Shown here one piece after another: positions 37,071 through 46,182 of a stretch of DNA of 64,000 bases. This stretch comes from Enterobacter sp. R4-368. GTDB lineage: Bacteria; Pseudomonadota; Gammaproteobacteria; Enterobacterales; Enterobacteriaceae. Location: assembly GCF_000410515.1 (NCBI RefSeq), contig NC_021500.1, positions 124,001-188,000 of the forward strand, written 5' to 3'. A program made the position numbers and the translations under genes. A model generated the notes under the pieces. That model saw nothing but the letters and a program-made list of their open reading frames with translations, was not told the origin of the DNA and ran no database searches. Position 1 is the stretch's first letter. The number at the start of each line of letters is the position of its first letter.

Positions 37071-37789
37071 GAACGTTCACTCCTGCTCACGGGATGAGGA
37101 TAAATCGGCACACGTTTGAGCCACAGCCGCAGCGCCTGCCAGTAAATAGCCAACACGGTTTTTAGCGTCATCAACGGAATACGCAGCAGTAAAGACGCCA
37201 GTGTGGCGCGGGTTAACGGTTCCCGGCTCAGCATGAGCGTGGCGTCGAACACTTTTGATTGCTGATGATTTTCGATATGCATGTGCAGCGTTTTGCCGGG
37301 GCTGTTGAAGCGCCAGTGATAGACCATCTCCATCGGGTTAAAGGGGGAGACGTGAAACGCTTTTTCCAGCGGGCGCGGCGTCTGGCCTTCAACGGCGTAG
37401 TAATGACGCTCGTTCCAGGGCGTGTTGCGCACCTCTGCCAGCACCCAGCGCAGGCTACCCGCGCTGTCGTAGCAGTAGTAAAAATTGACCGGGTTAAAGT
37501 GAAAGCCGAAATAGCGCAACTGGGTCAGCAGCATCACGCGGCCGTCCGGGCGCTCGGCGGTCAGCTTTTCCACTTGATCGAGCGCGCGCGCTTTAAGCGG
37601 CGTGCCCAGCGGATAGTCCGCATCATGGAATGAGGCCGCAGCAAAGCGATTACGGCGAATGCCGACCGAAGGCAGCGCATCAAGCTCGTCCAGATCAATC
37701 CAGGCCATAAATACGCTATAGCGAAAATGGTGCGCTTTCGGCTGCAGCCGACGATGGCGCAACACGCCCTGATACAGGCAGCTATTCAT
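37067..37789 (-). CDS. DUF1365 protein
   Basis: 240 residues from the ATG at 37789, which overlaps the FAD gene stop by 8 bp; the longer frame upstream lies within that gene. Family motifs are [13 protein letters not shown] near the N-terminus, [10 protein letters not shown] and [10 protein letters not shown]. Biochemical role unknown, but it is a steady companion of the Cfa-like and FAD genes. Confidence 0.9.
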   Translation of the reverse strand: MNSCLYQGVLRHRRLQPKAHHFRYSVFMAWIDLDELDALPSVGIRRNRFAAASFHDADYPLGTPLKARALDQVEKLTAERPDGRVMLLTQLRYFGFHFNPVNFYYCYDSAGSLRWVLAEVRNTPWNERHYYAVEGQTPRPLEKAFHVSPFNPMEMVYHWRFNSPGKTLHMHIENHQQSKVFDATLMLSREPLTRATLASLLLRIPLMTLKTVLAIYWQALRLWLKRVPIYPHPVSRSERS

Positions 37790-39050
37790 CGGCGCGCCCC
37801 TCGCTGGTGGCGATGCCGTGGACGACATCGAGCGCGCTGCGCACGCCATCTTCATGAAATCCGTTGTACCAGTAAGCGCCGCAGTACCAGCTCCGGTGCT
37901 GGCCGTTGATCTCATGACGCCGCGCCTGGGCGCGCCAGCTTGCCGGGTTAAACAGCGGATGTTCATAGACAAAGCGCTGCCAGACGTAGCGATCATCGAT
38001 AGGCTTATCCGGGTTCAGCGTGACGCAGAATAGCGGGCTTCCCGCTGGCAGCCCCTGGAGAATGTTCATGTTGTAAGTCACACAGGCGCTGGCATGATCC
38101 TGCTCGCTCAGGCGATAGTTCCAGCTTGCCCATGCGCGCTGGCGTACCGGCAGCAAGCGGGAATCGCTATGCAAAACGACCGCGTTGCGCTGCCAGCCGA
38201 TATTGCCTAACACTTCACGTTCGGCCGGGGTTGGGGCATCAAGCATCGCCAGCGCCTGCGCGGAGTGGCAGGCGAAAATCACCTGGTCGAAAGTCTGCGT
38301 GGTTGTGGCAAGCTCAATATCGACGCGGTTGTCATGGCGAATCACTTTTTGCACTGGCGCGTTAAGCTGCAGGCTCAGGCGATCGCCCAGTTGTGAGAGC
38401 ATCGCACGGATGTACTCCCGCGAGCCGCCGGGCACCACATACCACTGCGGGCGATGGGTGATATCCAAAAGACCGTGATGGTCAAAAAAGCGCAAAAAGA
38501 GCGGCAACGGGAAGCGGCGCATCTCCTGCAAGGAGGATGACCAGATGGCGGCACCCATCGGCAAAATGTAGTGACGGGCGAAGAAATCGCTAAAGTGGTG
38601 GCGCTCAAGGAAGGTTTGCAGTGTGGCATTCTCATCCATGTTGTCTTGTAACGCCGCTTTCGCCAGCCGGTTAAAGCGCACAATTGCTTTCAGTAACGCC
38701 CAGAATGCAGGGTTGAAAAGATTACGCCGCTGAGCGAATAGCGAGGTGAGCGTATGCCCGTTGTACTCAAGACCGCTGTGCGGGTTATGCACCGAGAAGC
38801 TCATCTGCGTTTTTTGCCCACGGATGCCAAGCTCGCTGAGCAGACCCATAAAGCGCGGGTAGGTGCGATCGTTGTAGACGATAAAACCGGTATCAATGGC
38901 GTAAGTACCCTGCGGCGTGGTGATATCGACCGTGGCGGTATGCCCGCCAGCGGTGGGCTGTGCTTCAAACAGCGTCACCTGATGGTGTCCCGCCAGCCGC
39001 CAGGCGCAGGTCAACCCGGCAATGCCGCTGCCGATAATGGCAATCTTCAT
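37782..39050 (-). CDS. FAD-dependent amine-oxidase-like oxidoreductase
   Basis: 422 residues with an N-terminal dinucleotide loop G-S-G-I-A-G (8-13) and F-E-A at the end of strand 2, and a C-terminal FAD motif region near [10 protein letters not shown]. It belongs to the NAD(P)/FAD oxidoreductases encoded with Cfa-like enzymes; in Rhodobacter a member of this group (UfaD) takes part in furan fatty acid synthesis by desaturating a methylated acyl chain. Same role here is an inference. It overlaps the SDR gene by 4 bp. Confidence 0.87.
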   Translation of the reverse strand: MKIAIIGSGIAGLTCAWRLAGHHQVTLFEAQPTAGGHTATVDITTPQGTYAIDTGFIVYNDRTYPRFMGLLSELGIRGQKTQMSFSVHNPHSGLEYNGHTLTSLFAQRRNLFNPAFWALLKAIVRFNRLAKAALQDNMDENATLQTFLERHHFSDFFARHYILPMGAAIWSSSLQEMRRFPLPLFLRFFDHHGLLDITHRPQWYVVPGGSREYIRAMLSQLGDRLSLQLNAPVQKVIRHDNRVDIELATTTQTFDQVIFACHSAQALAMLDAPTPAEREVLGNIGWQRNAVVLHSDSRLLPVRQRAWASWNYRLSEQDHASACVTYNMNILQGLPAGSPLFCVTLNPDKPIDDRYVWQRFVYEHPLFNPASWRAQARRHEINGQHRSWYCGAYWYNGFHEDGVRSALDVVHGIATSEGRADE

Positions 39051-39766
39051 GAACGCACCATCCTGCGCAACAGCGCATGCTGAAGAAAAGAGGGCAGCCC
39101 GGCCAGCAGACGCAGGATCAGGCTAAAACCGGTCGGGAAGGCGATGTGGTTTTTGCCTTTCGCCAGACCACGACGGATAGCGTTTACCGCCTCATCAACG
39201 CTTACCTGGCCTGGCATGGCAAAATCGTTTTTACGCGTCAGCGGCGTATCCACAAAACCGGGTGAAACGACCGTGACGGCAATACCTTTAGGTTCCCAGT
39301 CCAGCCGCAGGCTGTTGGCAAACCAGCTCAGCGCGGCTTTCGACGCGCCATACGCCTCGGCGCGTGGAAACGGCAGCCAGTGCGCCATCGAACTGACCAG
39401 CACCACGCGGTTTCCCGCCACAAGCTGCGGTTGCAGCGCGGCAATGCAATTGACCGGCCCGAGAAAATTGGTCGTGACCACCCGTTCAACCAGCTCTGCA
39501 TCCACCACGCCGCGATCGAGATACTCGCAGGTACCTGCGCAAAGGATGGTGAGATCGGCGCAGCAATCGGCCAGCGCATGGCGGCAGGCTTCGCGATCGG
39601 TCATATCAAACAGGCGAACTGTGATGTTCGGGCTGGATTGCCGGAGTGCTTCCAGCCGCACCGGGTCACGCCCGCAGGCGATAACGTGGTAGCCATCGCG
39701 GGCCCAGGATCTCGCCAGCCCCTCGCCGATACCGGAGCTGGCGCCGGTGATGAGGACAGTCATCAT
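39047..39766 (-). CDS. Short-chain dehydrogenase/reductase
   Basis: 239 residues from the ATG at 39766, whose ATGA overlaps the previous stop. Cofactor loop T-G-A-S-S-G-I-G at about 7-14, catalytic Y-G-A-S-K with a preceding serine in V-S-S-M-A. NADP preference is suggested by the basic residue in C-G-R-D. Substrate unknown, probably a lipid-related carbonyl by context. Confidence 0.87.
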   Translation of the reverse strand: MMTVLITGASSGIGEGLARSWARDGYHVIACGRDPVRLEALRQSSPNITVRLFDMTDREACRHALADCCADLTILCAGTCEYLDRGVVDAELVERVVTTNFLGPVNCIAALQPQLVAGNRVVLVSSMAHWLPFPRAEAYGASKAALSWFANSLRLDWEPKGIAVTVVSPGFVDTPLTRKNDFAMPGQVSVDEAVNAIRRGLAKGKNHIAFPTGFSLILRLLAGLPSFLQHALLRRMVRS

Positions 39767-40197
39767 GCGCGCACACTCCGTTTCACACCGCGAACCGCCC
39801 AACCCAGCAGCGGCAGATGTTGGTAGATCATCTCGCCGGCATCGTAGTAATCGCGCTGCCGCACTATCTTTTCGCCCCGCACATCCACCACTGAACAGCC
39901 CGGCAGTGTGAGGTGTTTCCCGCCGGCAATGCGCGGATGCGACCAGTGCATGGTCCAGCTTGTGGCAAAACGCGCATCGTCGTGAAGTGGTGAGTCGATG
40001 GAAAAATGGCAGTGGTTAACACTGGCGAGAAGGTGGCTGAAATAGCGCTCAATAGCCGGTAACCCCAGGTGTTCGCCAAACGGATCGATAAGCAGCGCAT
40101 CCGGGTGATAGAGCGCGGATAGCGCAGAGACGGGCTGGCTATCCAGCCGGGCGTAGTACTCAACAAACCGATCGATGACGCGGGACAGTGTGCTCAT
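39763..40197 (-). CDS. NTF2/SnoaL-like protein, first gene of the nine-gene operon
   Basis: 144 residues from the ATG at 40197 (GGTGAG upstream); the longer frame to 40254 runs into the promoter region. Start V-I-D-R-F-V-E-Y-Y-A-R-L-D and H-P-D-A-L-L-I-D-P-F-G are typical of NTF2-like SnoaL folds. This protein type precedes SDR and FAD genes in related loci; function unknown. Confidence 0.8.
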   Translation of the reverse strand: MSTLSRVIDRFVEYYARLDSQPVSALSALYHPDALLIDPFGEHLGLPAIERYFSHLLASVNHCHFSIDSPLHDDARFATSWTMHWSHPRIAGGKHLTLPGCSVVDVRGEKIVRQRDYYDAGEMIYQHLPLLGWAVRGVKRSVRA

Positions 40198-40243
40198 GAC
40201 TCTCACCAGGGCGTTGAACAACGTAACGGAACTGCATAATTCA

Positions 40244-40275
40244 AACTTACACAATTAAAATTATTTGTCCAAGTT
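40244..40275 (-). promoter_or_regulatory. MlrA-type inverted repeat upstream of the nine-gene operon
   Basis: On the minus strand AACTTGGACA - 12 bases - TGTGTAAGTT. The E. coli MlrA site is AAAATTGTACA - 12 bases - TGTACAATTTT, so the spacing is identical and the half-sites TTGGACA / TGTGTAA are close to TTGTACA / TGTACAA. It lies 47 bp before the first gene of the operon and 129 bp after the MlrA-like regulator gene, which makes that protein the natural ligand. Confidence 0.7.
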
Positions 40276-40354
40276 TTGATGAAAATATTTTTTATTTAGT
40301 AGAGAATTCAATTGGTTGTTTGCAGTGTTTTTTTGCGAAAAAATGAGGGTGATA

Positions 40355-40373
40355 CGCAACGGTAACCGTTGCG
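40355..40373. repeat. 19-bp palindrome downstream of the MerR gene
   Basis: CGCAACGGT-A-ACCGTTGCG, perfect 9-bp arms around one base, 31 bp after the merR stop. No T-run follows immediately, so it may be a weak terminator or a protein site. Confidence 0.5.
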
Positions 40374-40403
40374 CTTGATGCAAAGGCCTGCGCAGGGAAG
40401 GGA

Positions 40404-41132
40404 TTAGAGTGAGATGACGTCGAGGGAGCGAACGCGTGGTTGCCAGAGTTCGATCTGTTTTTTACGGGCGGCGGTGAGTTTGCCGGAAGTGACCAGCAAC
40501 CACTTTCGTTCCGGCAGGATCTCCGGCGCTAAGGTTGCAGGCGGCACGGGAAGCACGTCAATACGGTGGCCCTGGCCGGTGCGTTTGAGCGCTTCAAGCC
40601 AGATTTCACACGGATCGGCAAGGTGCCATCCGGTGATGAGATAGTTATCGCCCGGCGCTTTTCTGTCTCCTTCAAGGCAAAAGGAGGTGTAAGAAATGAT
40701 GATGCCATCGAGGATTTCGCGCAGGGTCATCATCGCCGGGATATTGGCCGACACTTTACTGCGCAGCGGTCGCAGCACTTCGGTTACCAGTTCCGGGCGC
40801 GGATATTCACGTCCTGAATCATAAATAAGCTGGCGCAGGGATTCGATTTTTCCCTCTTTCAGGCGCTGGAGCATGTTTTCCTGCAGCGTCAGCCAGTTGT
40901 TAGTGCGACGCGCGCCGGGGCGCTCCAGCAAGGGTTTCACCTGGCTGACAGGGACGCCTTTTTTCACCCAATCGAGAATTTTTAGCGCCTGCTGCACATC
41001 GTCATCGCTGTAGAGCCGGTGACCGCCATCGGTGCGCATCGGTTTGAGCAGGCCGTAGCGACGCTGCCAGGCACGCAGCGTGGTCGCGGTGATCCCGCAA
41101 AGTTGCGCAAATTCGCCGATGGAGTAAGACAT
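40404..41132 (-). CDS. MerR-family regulator, MlrA/BluR/CarH-like
   Basis: 242 residues: an N-terminal MerR HTH (S-I-G-E-F-A-Q-L-C-G-I then T-L-R-A-W-Q-R-R-Y-G-L-L-K-P, R-T-D-G-G-H-R) nearly as in E. coli MlrA and BluR, and a C-terminal helical plus Rossmann-like half related to B12-binding CarH/LitR. The CarH cobalamin signature D-x-H-x-x-G reads G-W-H-L-A-D, with the His kept but flanks changed, so B12 binding is uncertain. BluR is released by the blue-light protein BluF; CarH responds to light directly. It lies upstream of and in the same direction as the nine-gene operon, with an MlrA-type site between. Confidence 0.88.
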   Translation of the reverse strand: MSYSIGEFAQLCGITATTLRAWQRRYGLLKPMRTDGGHRLYSDDDVQQALKILDWVKKGVPVSQVKPLLERPGARRTNNWLTLQENMLQRLKEGKIESLRQLIYDSGREYPRPELVTEVLRPLRSKVSANIPAMMTLREILDGIIISYTSFCLEGDRKAPGDNYLITGWHLADPCEIWLEALKRTGQGHRIDVLPVPPATLAPEILPERKWLLVTSGKLTAARKKQIELWQPRVRSLDVISL

Positions 41133-41250
41133 AAGGTAAACCCGATAATAAAGAATGCTCTCAATATACTACGAATATTTATGGGTTGAATGAAGTGTGG
41201 GCCGTTTGCACTACACTTTACTGCCAACCGCGAAGATGAAAGGAGTTCTC

Positions 41251-41775
41251 ATGAAGTTATGGCCAGTGGTGACGGGTGTGTCTATCGCCTTGACACTTGT
41301 CGCCTGTAAATCTCCGACGCCGCCAGAAGGGGTGCAGCCGATCACCGGGTTTGACGCCAGCCGTTATCTGGGGAAATGGTATGAAATCGCGCGTCTGGAA
41401 AATCGTTTTGAGCGCGGGCTTCAACAGGTAACCGCCACTTATGGCAAGCGCAGCGACGGTGGGATCAGCGTCCTTAACCGTGGTTTTGATCCGCAAAAGC
41501 AGAAGTGGAGCGAGAGCGAAGGGAAGGCTTATTTCACCGGCGAGCCGACCACCGCGGCGCTGAAAGTATCGTTCTTTGGCCCGTTTTACGGCGGTTATAA
41601 CGTGATCAAACTCGATGACAATTACCAGTACGCGCTGGTGAGCGGCCCGAACCGCGACTATTTGTGGATCCTCTCCCGCACGCCGACGCTTCCTGAAACG
41701 GTAAAACAGGATTATCTGAATACCGCGCGAAGCCTCGGGTTCCGGGTTGACCAACTGGTATGGGTTAAACAGTAA
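41251..41775 (+). CDS. blc: Outer membrane lipoprotein Blc (bacterial lipocalin)
   Basis: 174 residues from the ATG at 41251. Lipoprotein signal V-A-C-K-S (Cys at 19), then the lipocalin signature G-K-W-Y-E-I-A-R-L and the block V-S-F-F-G-P-F-Y-G-G-Y-N-V identical to E. coli Blc. Blc binds lysophospholipids and fatty acids at the outer membrane and is RpoS-dependent in E. coli. It is divergent from the MerR gene across 118 bp. Confidence 0.95.
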   Translation: MKLWPVVTGVSIALTLVACKSPTPPEGVQPITGFDASRYLGKWYEIARLENRFERGLQQVTATYGKRSDGGISVLNRGFDPQKQKWSESEGKAYFTGEPTTAALKVSFFGPFYGGYNVIKLDDNYQYALVSGPNRDYLWILSRTPTLPETVKQDYLNTARSLGFRVDQLVWVKQ

Positions 41776-42073
41776 CGCAGCGCCGGGATCGCCTCATGTC
41801 CGCGATAACGCTGCGACACCCTGGGGAAGGGGCAGCAACAAAGGCCAGTTCCCCTTTGCGCCGGGCGCGAACAACACGCAATGTCGCGCCGGCAGGGGGA
41901 AATACCGCGCACCCGTAGGGGTTTTAGTGCTCAGTCTGTTAGCTTAGCCGTTCTTCCGTCAGGCACAAAACAGGCAGCTTGTGTTGCGCAGGACGAACGA
42001 ATTCCGCGCACAATCTGTTTCAGCGACAAGAGGTGATACCGTTAACGCTGAGATGCCAGCCAGAATTTTGCCT

Positions 42074-42358
42074 TCAAAATGAATATTTTTCCGATAAGAA
42101 TCTCATGATTGCCGCGACATTTTTTAAGTTATAGCTAACCAGACTGTTCTTCTCATAAGCCAGCTTCAATATGTCGTAGTCATCAACCAGCTGGCCGATG
42201 TCTAATTTAGCTGGCTCACGATGAGGATCGTAGAGGGATGCGGAGGGAACATTCCAGTAATAATCGGCATCCAGCGCAATGCTATCTATTCCCCGCTGCT
42301 TCATTTCAATAAAAATTTTGCTGATGATTTCTTCAAGTAAATGGAGATCGATTTGCAT
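42074..42358 (-). CDS. Hypothetical protein, 94 residues
   Basis: Starts 9 bp after the LysR stop on the same strand, so probably cotranscribed. It is acidic and largely helical (L-L-E-E-I-I-S-K-I-F, D-D-Y-D-I-L-K-L-A-Y), with no signal peptide, TM or known motif. I do not recognise it. The 298 bases between it and blc hold nothing recognisable. Confidence 0.65.
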   Translation of the reverse strand: MQIDLHLLEEIISKIFIEMKQRGIDSIALDADYYWNVPSASLYDPHREPAKLDIGQLVDDYDILKLAYEKNSLVSYNLKNVAAIMRFLSEKYSF

Positions 42359-42367
42359 ACTACGTCC

Positions 42368-43261
42368 TTACTCGTCAGTGGCTGCAGCGGCCGAGATCCA
42401 GTCGCGAAAACGGCGGCTTATCTTCTGCAACAACGCGGATTCCTCATACACCAGATAGTAGGCTATCGGCGAATGAAGCGAGATTTTCAGCGGGTTAATT
42501 AGCAGGCCACTTCTTAGCTCTTCGCGTACAAGAGCACGGCGAACAAGCGCGATGCCTCTGCCTGCAATTGCCGCTTCAATCACGCCATTGGAGTCGATGA
42601 AAATGGGGCCGGTGTCACTCTTCACATCGTCAATACCCAGCGTATGAAACCATAAGGCCCAGTCCAGCCGGTGCTCATCGTGCAGCAGCGGATATTTTGC
42701 CACATCCCGCGGCCCTGAGAGTTCGCTTTCTGCCGCGAGTAATCGGGGGCTACAGACCGGGAGAAGATTGTCGTTTACCAGAACCTCAGACGTCAGTCCC
42801 GGATAGTTACCCGCACCGTGTCGGATAGCGAAATCAATCCCTTCGGAAAGTAAATCAACCTGCCTGTTGGTGGTGCTGATTTGCACTTCCACACCCGGAT
42901 TGGCTTTTTCAAAGGCTGGCAGGCGCGGCAGCAACCATTGAATGGCAAAACCACTGGTGCAACTGACCGTCACTTTGTTTGCCTTTCCCTCATTCATTAA
43001 GCGTTGCGTTGCTTCTGCTATCTGGCCGAACGCGGGTCTGATCGCCCGCATATAGATGCGCCCCTCGGTTGTCAGTTCCAGACGGCGAGGGCTGCGGATG
43101 AACAGCCTGGTGCTGGTGAAGTTTTCCAGTTTTGCGATTTGCTGGCTGACAGCGCTGGATGTCACACATAACTCTTCCGCAGCCGCTTTGATACTCATCA
43201 GCCTCGCGGCCGACTCAAAACACATAAGTGCATGTAAAGGGGGCATTTTCATTAACGACAC
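42368..43261 (-). CDS. LysR-family regulator, GcvA-like
   Basis: 297 residues. HTH at about 10-65 (S-I-K-A-A-A-E-E-L-C-V-T-S-S-A-V-S-Q-Q), then the effector domain beginning V-T-V-S-C-T-S-G-F-A. It is divergent from an EamA permease 110 bp away, the classic arrangement for a LysR regulator of an exporter. Confidence 0.9.
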   Translation of the reverse strand: MSLMKMPPLHALMCFESAARLMSIKAAAEELCVTSSAVSQQIAKLENFTSTRLFIRSPRRLELTTEGRIYMRAIRPAFGQIAEATQRLMNEGKANKVTVSCTSGFAIQWLLPRLPAFEKANPGVEVQISTTNRQVDLLSEGIDFAIRHGAGNYPGLTSEVLVNDNLLPVCSPRLLAAESELSGPRDVAKYPLLHDEHRLDWALWFHTLGIDDVKSDTGPIFIDSNGVIEAAIAGRGIALVRRALVREELRSGLLINPLKISLHSPIAYYLVYEESALLQKISRRFRDWISAAAATDE

Positions 43262-43290
43262 TGTCTCATGGGTTAGAAAATCTTAAGTAT

Positions 43291-43307
43291 AAACAAAAAT
43301 CTTGTTT
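43291..43307. promoter_or_regulatory. Dyad in the LysR/EamA divergent promoter region
   Basis: AAACAA-5 bases-TTGTTT inverted repeat between the divergent genes, 30 bp from the LysR start. Its size resembles a LysR-type T-N11-A box; AT-rich, so moderate confidence only. Confidence 0.4.
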
Positions 43308-43371
43308 GTCAGTCTGTCTGGCATGTTTCACAGTTTCGCCGTGAATTCCCCGTAAACGAAAAGGAACGGTT

Positions 43372-44262
43372 ATGCGTGTTGCTGATTATCTTCGGTTAGT
43401 GTTGCTTGCCGCTATCTGGGGCGCGAGTTTTCTCTTTATGCGCATAGCGGTACCGCAGTTCGGTGCGATTAATACGGCATTTTTGCGGGTATTTTTTGGT
43501 TTTATCGGACTTGCGGTCATTTTATTACTGTTTAAATCTTCGTTTGATTTTAAAGATAAGTTCAAATCCTCATTTATCCTCGGTGTTATTAATTCTGGGT
43601 TGCCTTTTCTGATGTATTGTCTGGCGGCCCAATGGCTGCCTGCCGGGTATTCGGCCATTTTGAATGCAACCACCCCGTTGATGGGGGCGCTGGTGGGTTT
43701 TTCCTTTTTTGCCGAGAAACTCACCCTCAAAAAATGGGGTGGCGTGCTGCTGGGGCTTATCGGCATCATCGTGATTACCACCATCGGTGAAGCGCAATCA
43801 GCGGATAAACAAATCATCGGTGTTATTGCCTGTCTTATCGCGACCAGTTGTTATGGGATCGCCGGCTTTCTGACGCGCAGTTGGATTTCAAACAAAGGGG
43901 GACTCGATCCGAAAATAGTCGCTTTCGGTAGTCAGACAGGCGCAACGGTTTTTTTGCTGCCTTTTTTCATCTGCAGCACCCGGTTCGGGCCAACGATTAA
44001 CTGGCTGCAGCAAGAGGCCTGGGTGAGCGTCATTGCAGTCGGGGTTTTCTGCACGGCATGGGCTTACATCCTCTATTTTCGACTGATTGCCGATATCGGG
44101 CCGTTACGTTCATTAACCGTGACATTTTTAATTCCGCCGTTTGGCGTGCTATGGGGATATCTGGTACTGAGCGAAACCATTAACAGCGGTTTCATTATGG
44201 GGGCGCTTATTATCGGTGTGGCGGTCTGGATGGTGGTGAGTCCTGAAAAAGCGTTCAGGTGA
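43372..44262 (+). CDS. EamA/DMT-family permease
   Basis: 296 residues, ten TM segments in two EamA repeats (W-G-A-S-F-L-F-M-R near the start and the P-L-M-G-A-L-V-G and P-P-F-G-V-L-W-G motifs at equivalent sites in each half). AAGGAAC lies before the ATG. Likely metabolite or amino-acid exporter under control of the divergent LysR protein; substrate unknown. Confidence 0.87.
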   Translation: MRVADYLRLVLLAAIWGASFLFMRIAVPQFGAINTAFLRVFFGFIGLAVILLLFKSSFDFKDKFKSSFILGVINSGLPFLMYCLAAQWLPAGYSAILNATTPLMGALVGFSFFAEKLTLKKWGGVLLGLIGIIVITTIGEAQSADKQIIGVIACLIATSCYGIAGFLTRSWISNKGGLDPKIVAFGSQTGATVFLLPFFICSTRFGPTINWLQQEAWVSVIAVGVFCTAWAYILYFRLIADIGPLRSLTVTFLIPPFGVLWGYLVLSETINSGFIMGALIIGVAVWMVVSPEKAFR

Positions 44263-44436
44263 GGTAACGGCTTTTAGAGAGGCAATCAGATCTCATGTGA
44301 TTGCATCGCCATGGGTTTAACAGGCACAGCAGAGCCATTTTGATGACTCTGCTGTGCCGATCACACGCCCTGGAGGGCAGCAGGAGTCGTCGTGCTGACG
44401 GCCACGACAACGCCGTTACAGAAAGTTGTTCCGTTA

Positions 44437-44627
44437 CTGAAGCGTGAAGAATTAAAGAAAAAAATCTACCGAACGAGAGATGAATCCCGCAGCGATATTT
44501 CGATAACAACGGACTGTTTTATATCAGTAAGCGTCAGCATGGTTAGCGCAATCCCATGCCACCGGCGGAGTATGAAAAACACTATTATCAGCGGCCCGGA
44601 AGTGTCGGGAATATCCGTGGCGATTGA
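44437..44627 (+). pseudogene. IS3-family transposase (orfB) C-terminal remnant
   Basis: The first part reads L-K-R-E-E-L-K-K-K-I-Y-R-T-R-D-E in one frame; after a frame change the sequence continues R-Q-H-G-stop-R-N-P-M-P-P-A-E-Y-E and ends Y-Y-Q-R-P-G-S-V before a stop at 44625-44627. These are the last blocks of IS3-group integrase-type transposases, broken by a frameshift and a stop. No inverted ends or target duplication were found. Confidence 0.7.
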
Positions 44628-44639
44628 TTAGCGGAAAAG

Positions 44640-45114
44640 TGTCCAGAAAATCATTCCGTTTACCGGGTTTATCGCCGTTGATATGCACTATTAACCGGGC
44701 GTCGCGCAATATAATTATTTTGTGCAGACGAAGGGTAGGGCAGATGTTGCAGACGCGGAAAATATCACATCTGGTATAACCTTCCTTTATATCTGTCGGG
44801 GGACATACGCAAAGGTTAATAATATATTTAATGAGGCAATGCTTGCCTGATAATGAGCTATCCGATGGGTGAGGATTTGCATTTAATAACATCTGAATAA
44901 TGTTTTTTCAGGTAATAGCTTGATGAAAGCGATTTTATTACTGGCTATAAAATAACAATGCGGAAGGCTCCGTAATTTGCCCTGGTTTATTTGCCCTGGT
45001 TTATTTGCCGTATTGAGTAAAAAAGGTGAGCAGGCCTATATTTTTGTTGTTCTTTCTTATTTCAAGGGGAACAGCATATTTGCTCGTAGATAATTTTATT
45101 GCAAGGAGGCCAGT
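44640..45114. other. AT-rich region upstream of the protealysin operon
   Basis: 475 bases with no supported gene, more AT-rich than the core region. It must carry the promoter of the protease operon. A 13-base sequence around ccctggtttattt occurs twice in tandem near 44980-45010. Confidence 0.5.
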
Positions 45115-45153
45115 ATGTCCTCATACAGCCTAAATAAAGCCAAGGAGAAAAAT

Positions 45154-46182
45154 ATGTCCGCATATTACCCACACAGTCTTATTCCTCCCCATATTTTACG
45201 TCGCATTATCGACAATGGCTCTGAGGCGCAGCAACACTTTGCGCGTCGAACTTTAGTCCATGTGCAAAACTTGATGGATATCGGCCTTAAAGGAATCTCT
45301 AAGCCTCTGGCCACCTACCCTGGCGAATTGATGCGTAATATTTACGATGCGCATCATCAGTCGACGGTAAATGGCACGCTGGTACGTTATGAAGGCCAAC
45401 CTTCCAATGGCGATATCGCTGCGGACGAGGCCTATGAGTACCTCGGCGTGACGCATGATTTCTTCTGGCGAGTCTGGCGACGCAATTCTCTTGATAACCA
45501 GGGGATGGCCCTGAATGGCATCGTGCATTTCGGTGAATCATATATGAATGCGTTCTGGGATGGGCAGGAGATGGTTTTTGGTGATGGCGACGGTGTTATT
45601 TTTAATCGTTTCACGATTGCCATCGATGTCATCGCGCATGAACTCGGTCATGGCGTCACCGGCAGTGAGGCCGGGTTGATCTATTATGCGCAGTCAGGCG
45701 CACTGAATGAATCTTTATCAGATGTTTTCGGCTCGCTGGTGAAGCAATACTACTACCAGCAAACCGCCGACCAGGCTGATTGGTTGATTGGCGAAGGATT
45801 ACTGGGTGAAAGAATTAATGGCCGTGCGCTGCGCTCCATGTCTGCGCCGGGCACCGCCTACAACGATCCGATGTTAGGTGCCGACCCGCAGCCCGCCCAT
45901 ATGAACGATTATGTCCGAACCCGCGATGACAATGGCGGTGTGCATTTAAATTCCGGTATCCCAAATCGCGCCTTTTACCTGGCATCTGTCGCTGTCGGCG
46001 GTTATGCATGGGAAAAAACCGGTTACGCCTGGTACGACACGGTTTGTGACAAGTCACTGACTCCGGACGCAGATTTCGCCACCTTCGCCAGATTGACTAT
46101 CTATCACGGTGGAAAACGTTCCGGCAAAGCGGTTGCCAACGCCATCGAGCAGGCCTGGAGAGAAGTTGGAGTGTTATGGTGA
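45154..46182 (+). CDS. Protealysin-like M4 neutral metalloprotease
   Basis: 342 residues from 45154. Two in-frame ATGs, 45115 (AGGAGG, 5-base spacing) and 45154 (AAGGAG, 6-base spacing), both have strong ribosome sites; 45154 matches the start of Serratia protealysin. There is no signal peptide; a short propeptide of about 50 residues with the S-L-I-P-P motif precedes the thermolysin-like domain. Zinc ligands and catalytic residues are intact: H162, E163, H166 (H-E-L-G-H) and E186 (N-E-S-L-S-D), and the later H-L-N-S-G-I-P-N active-site His. Protealysins (PrtS, grimelysin) act on host actin or insect proteins and may be exported by an unknown route. The next gene encodes its inhibitor. Confidence 0.9.
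   Translation: MSAYYPHSLIPPHILRRIIDNGSEAQQHFARRTLVHVQNLMDIGLKGISKPLATYPGELMRNIYDAHHQSTVNGTLVRYEGQPSNGDIAADEAYEYLGVTHDFFWRVWRRNSLDNQGMALNGIVHFGESYMNAFWDGQEMVFGDGDGVIFNRFTIAIDVIAHELGHGVTGSEAGLIYYAQSGALNESLSDVFGSLVKQYYYQQTADQADWLIGEGLLGERINGRALRSMSAPGTAYNDPMLGADPQPAHMNDYVRTRDDNGGVHLNSGIPNRAFYLASVAVGGYAWEKTGYAWYDTVCDKSLTPDADFATFARLTIYHGGKRSGKAVANAIEQAWREVGVLW

Noticed and set aside
40355..40373. Terminator of the MerR gene
   Set aside because: The palindrome is perfect but has no adjacent T-run; recorded as a repeat instead.
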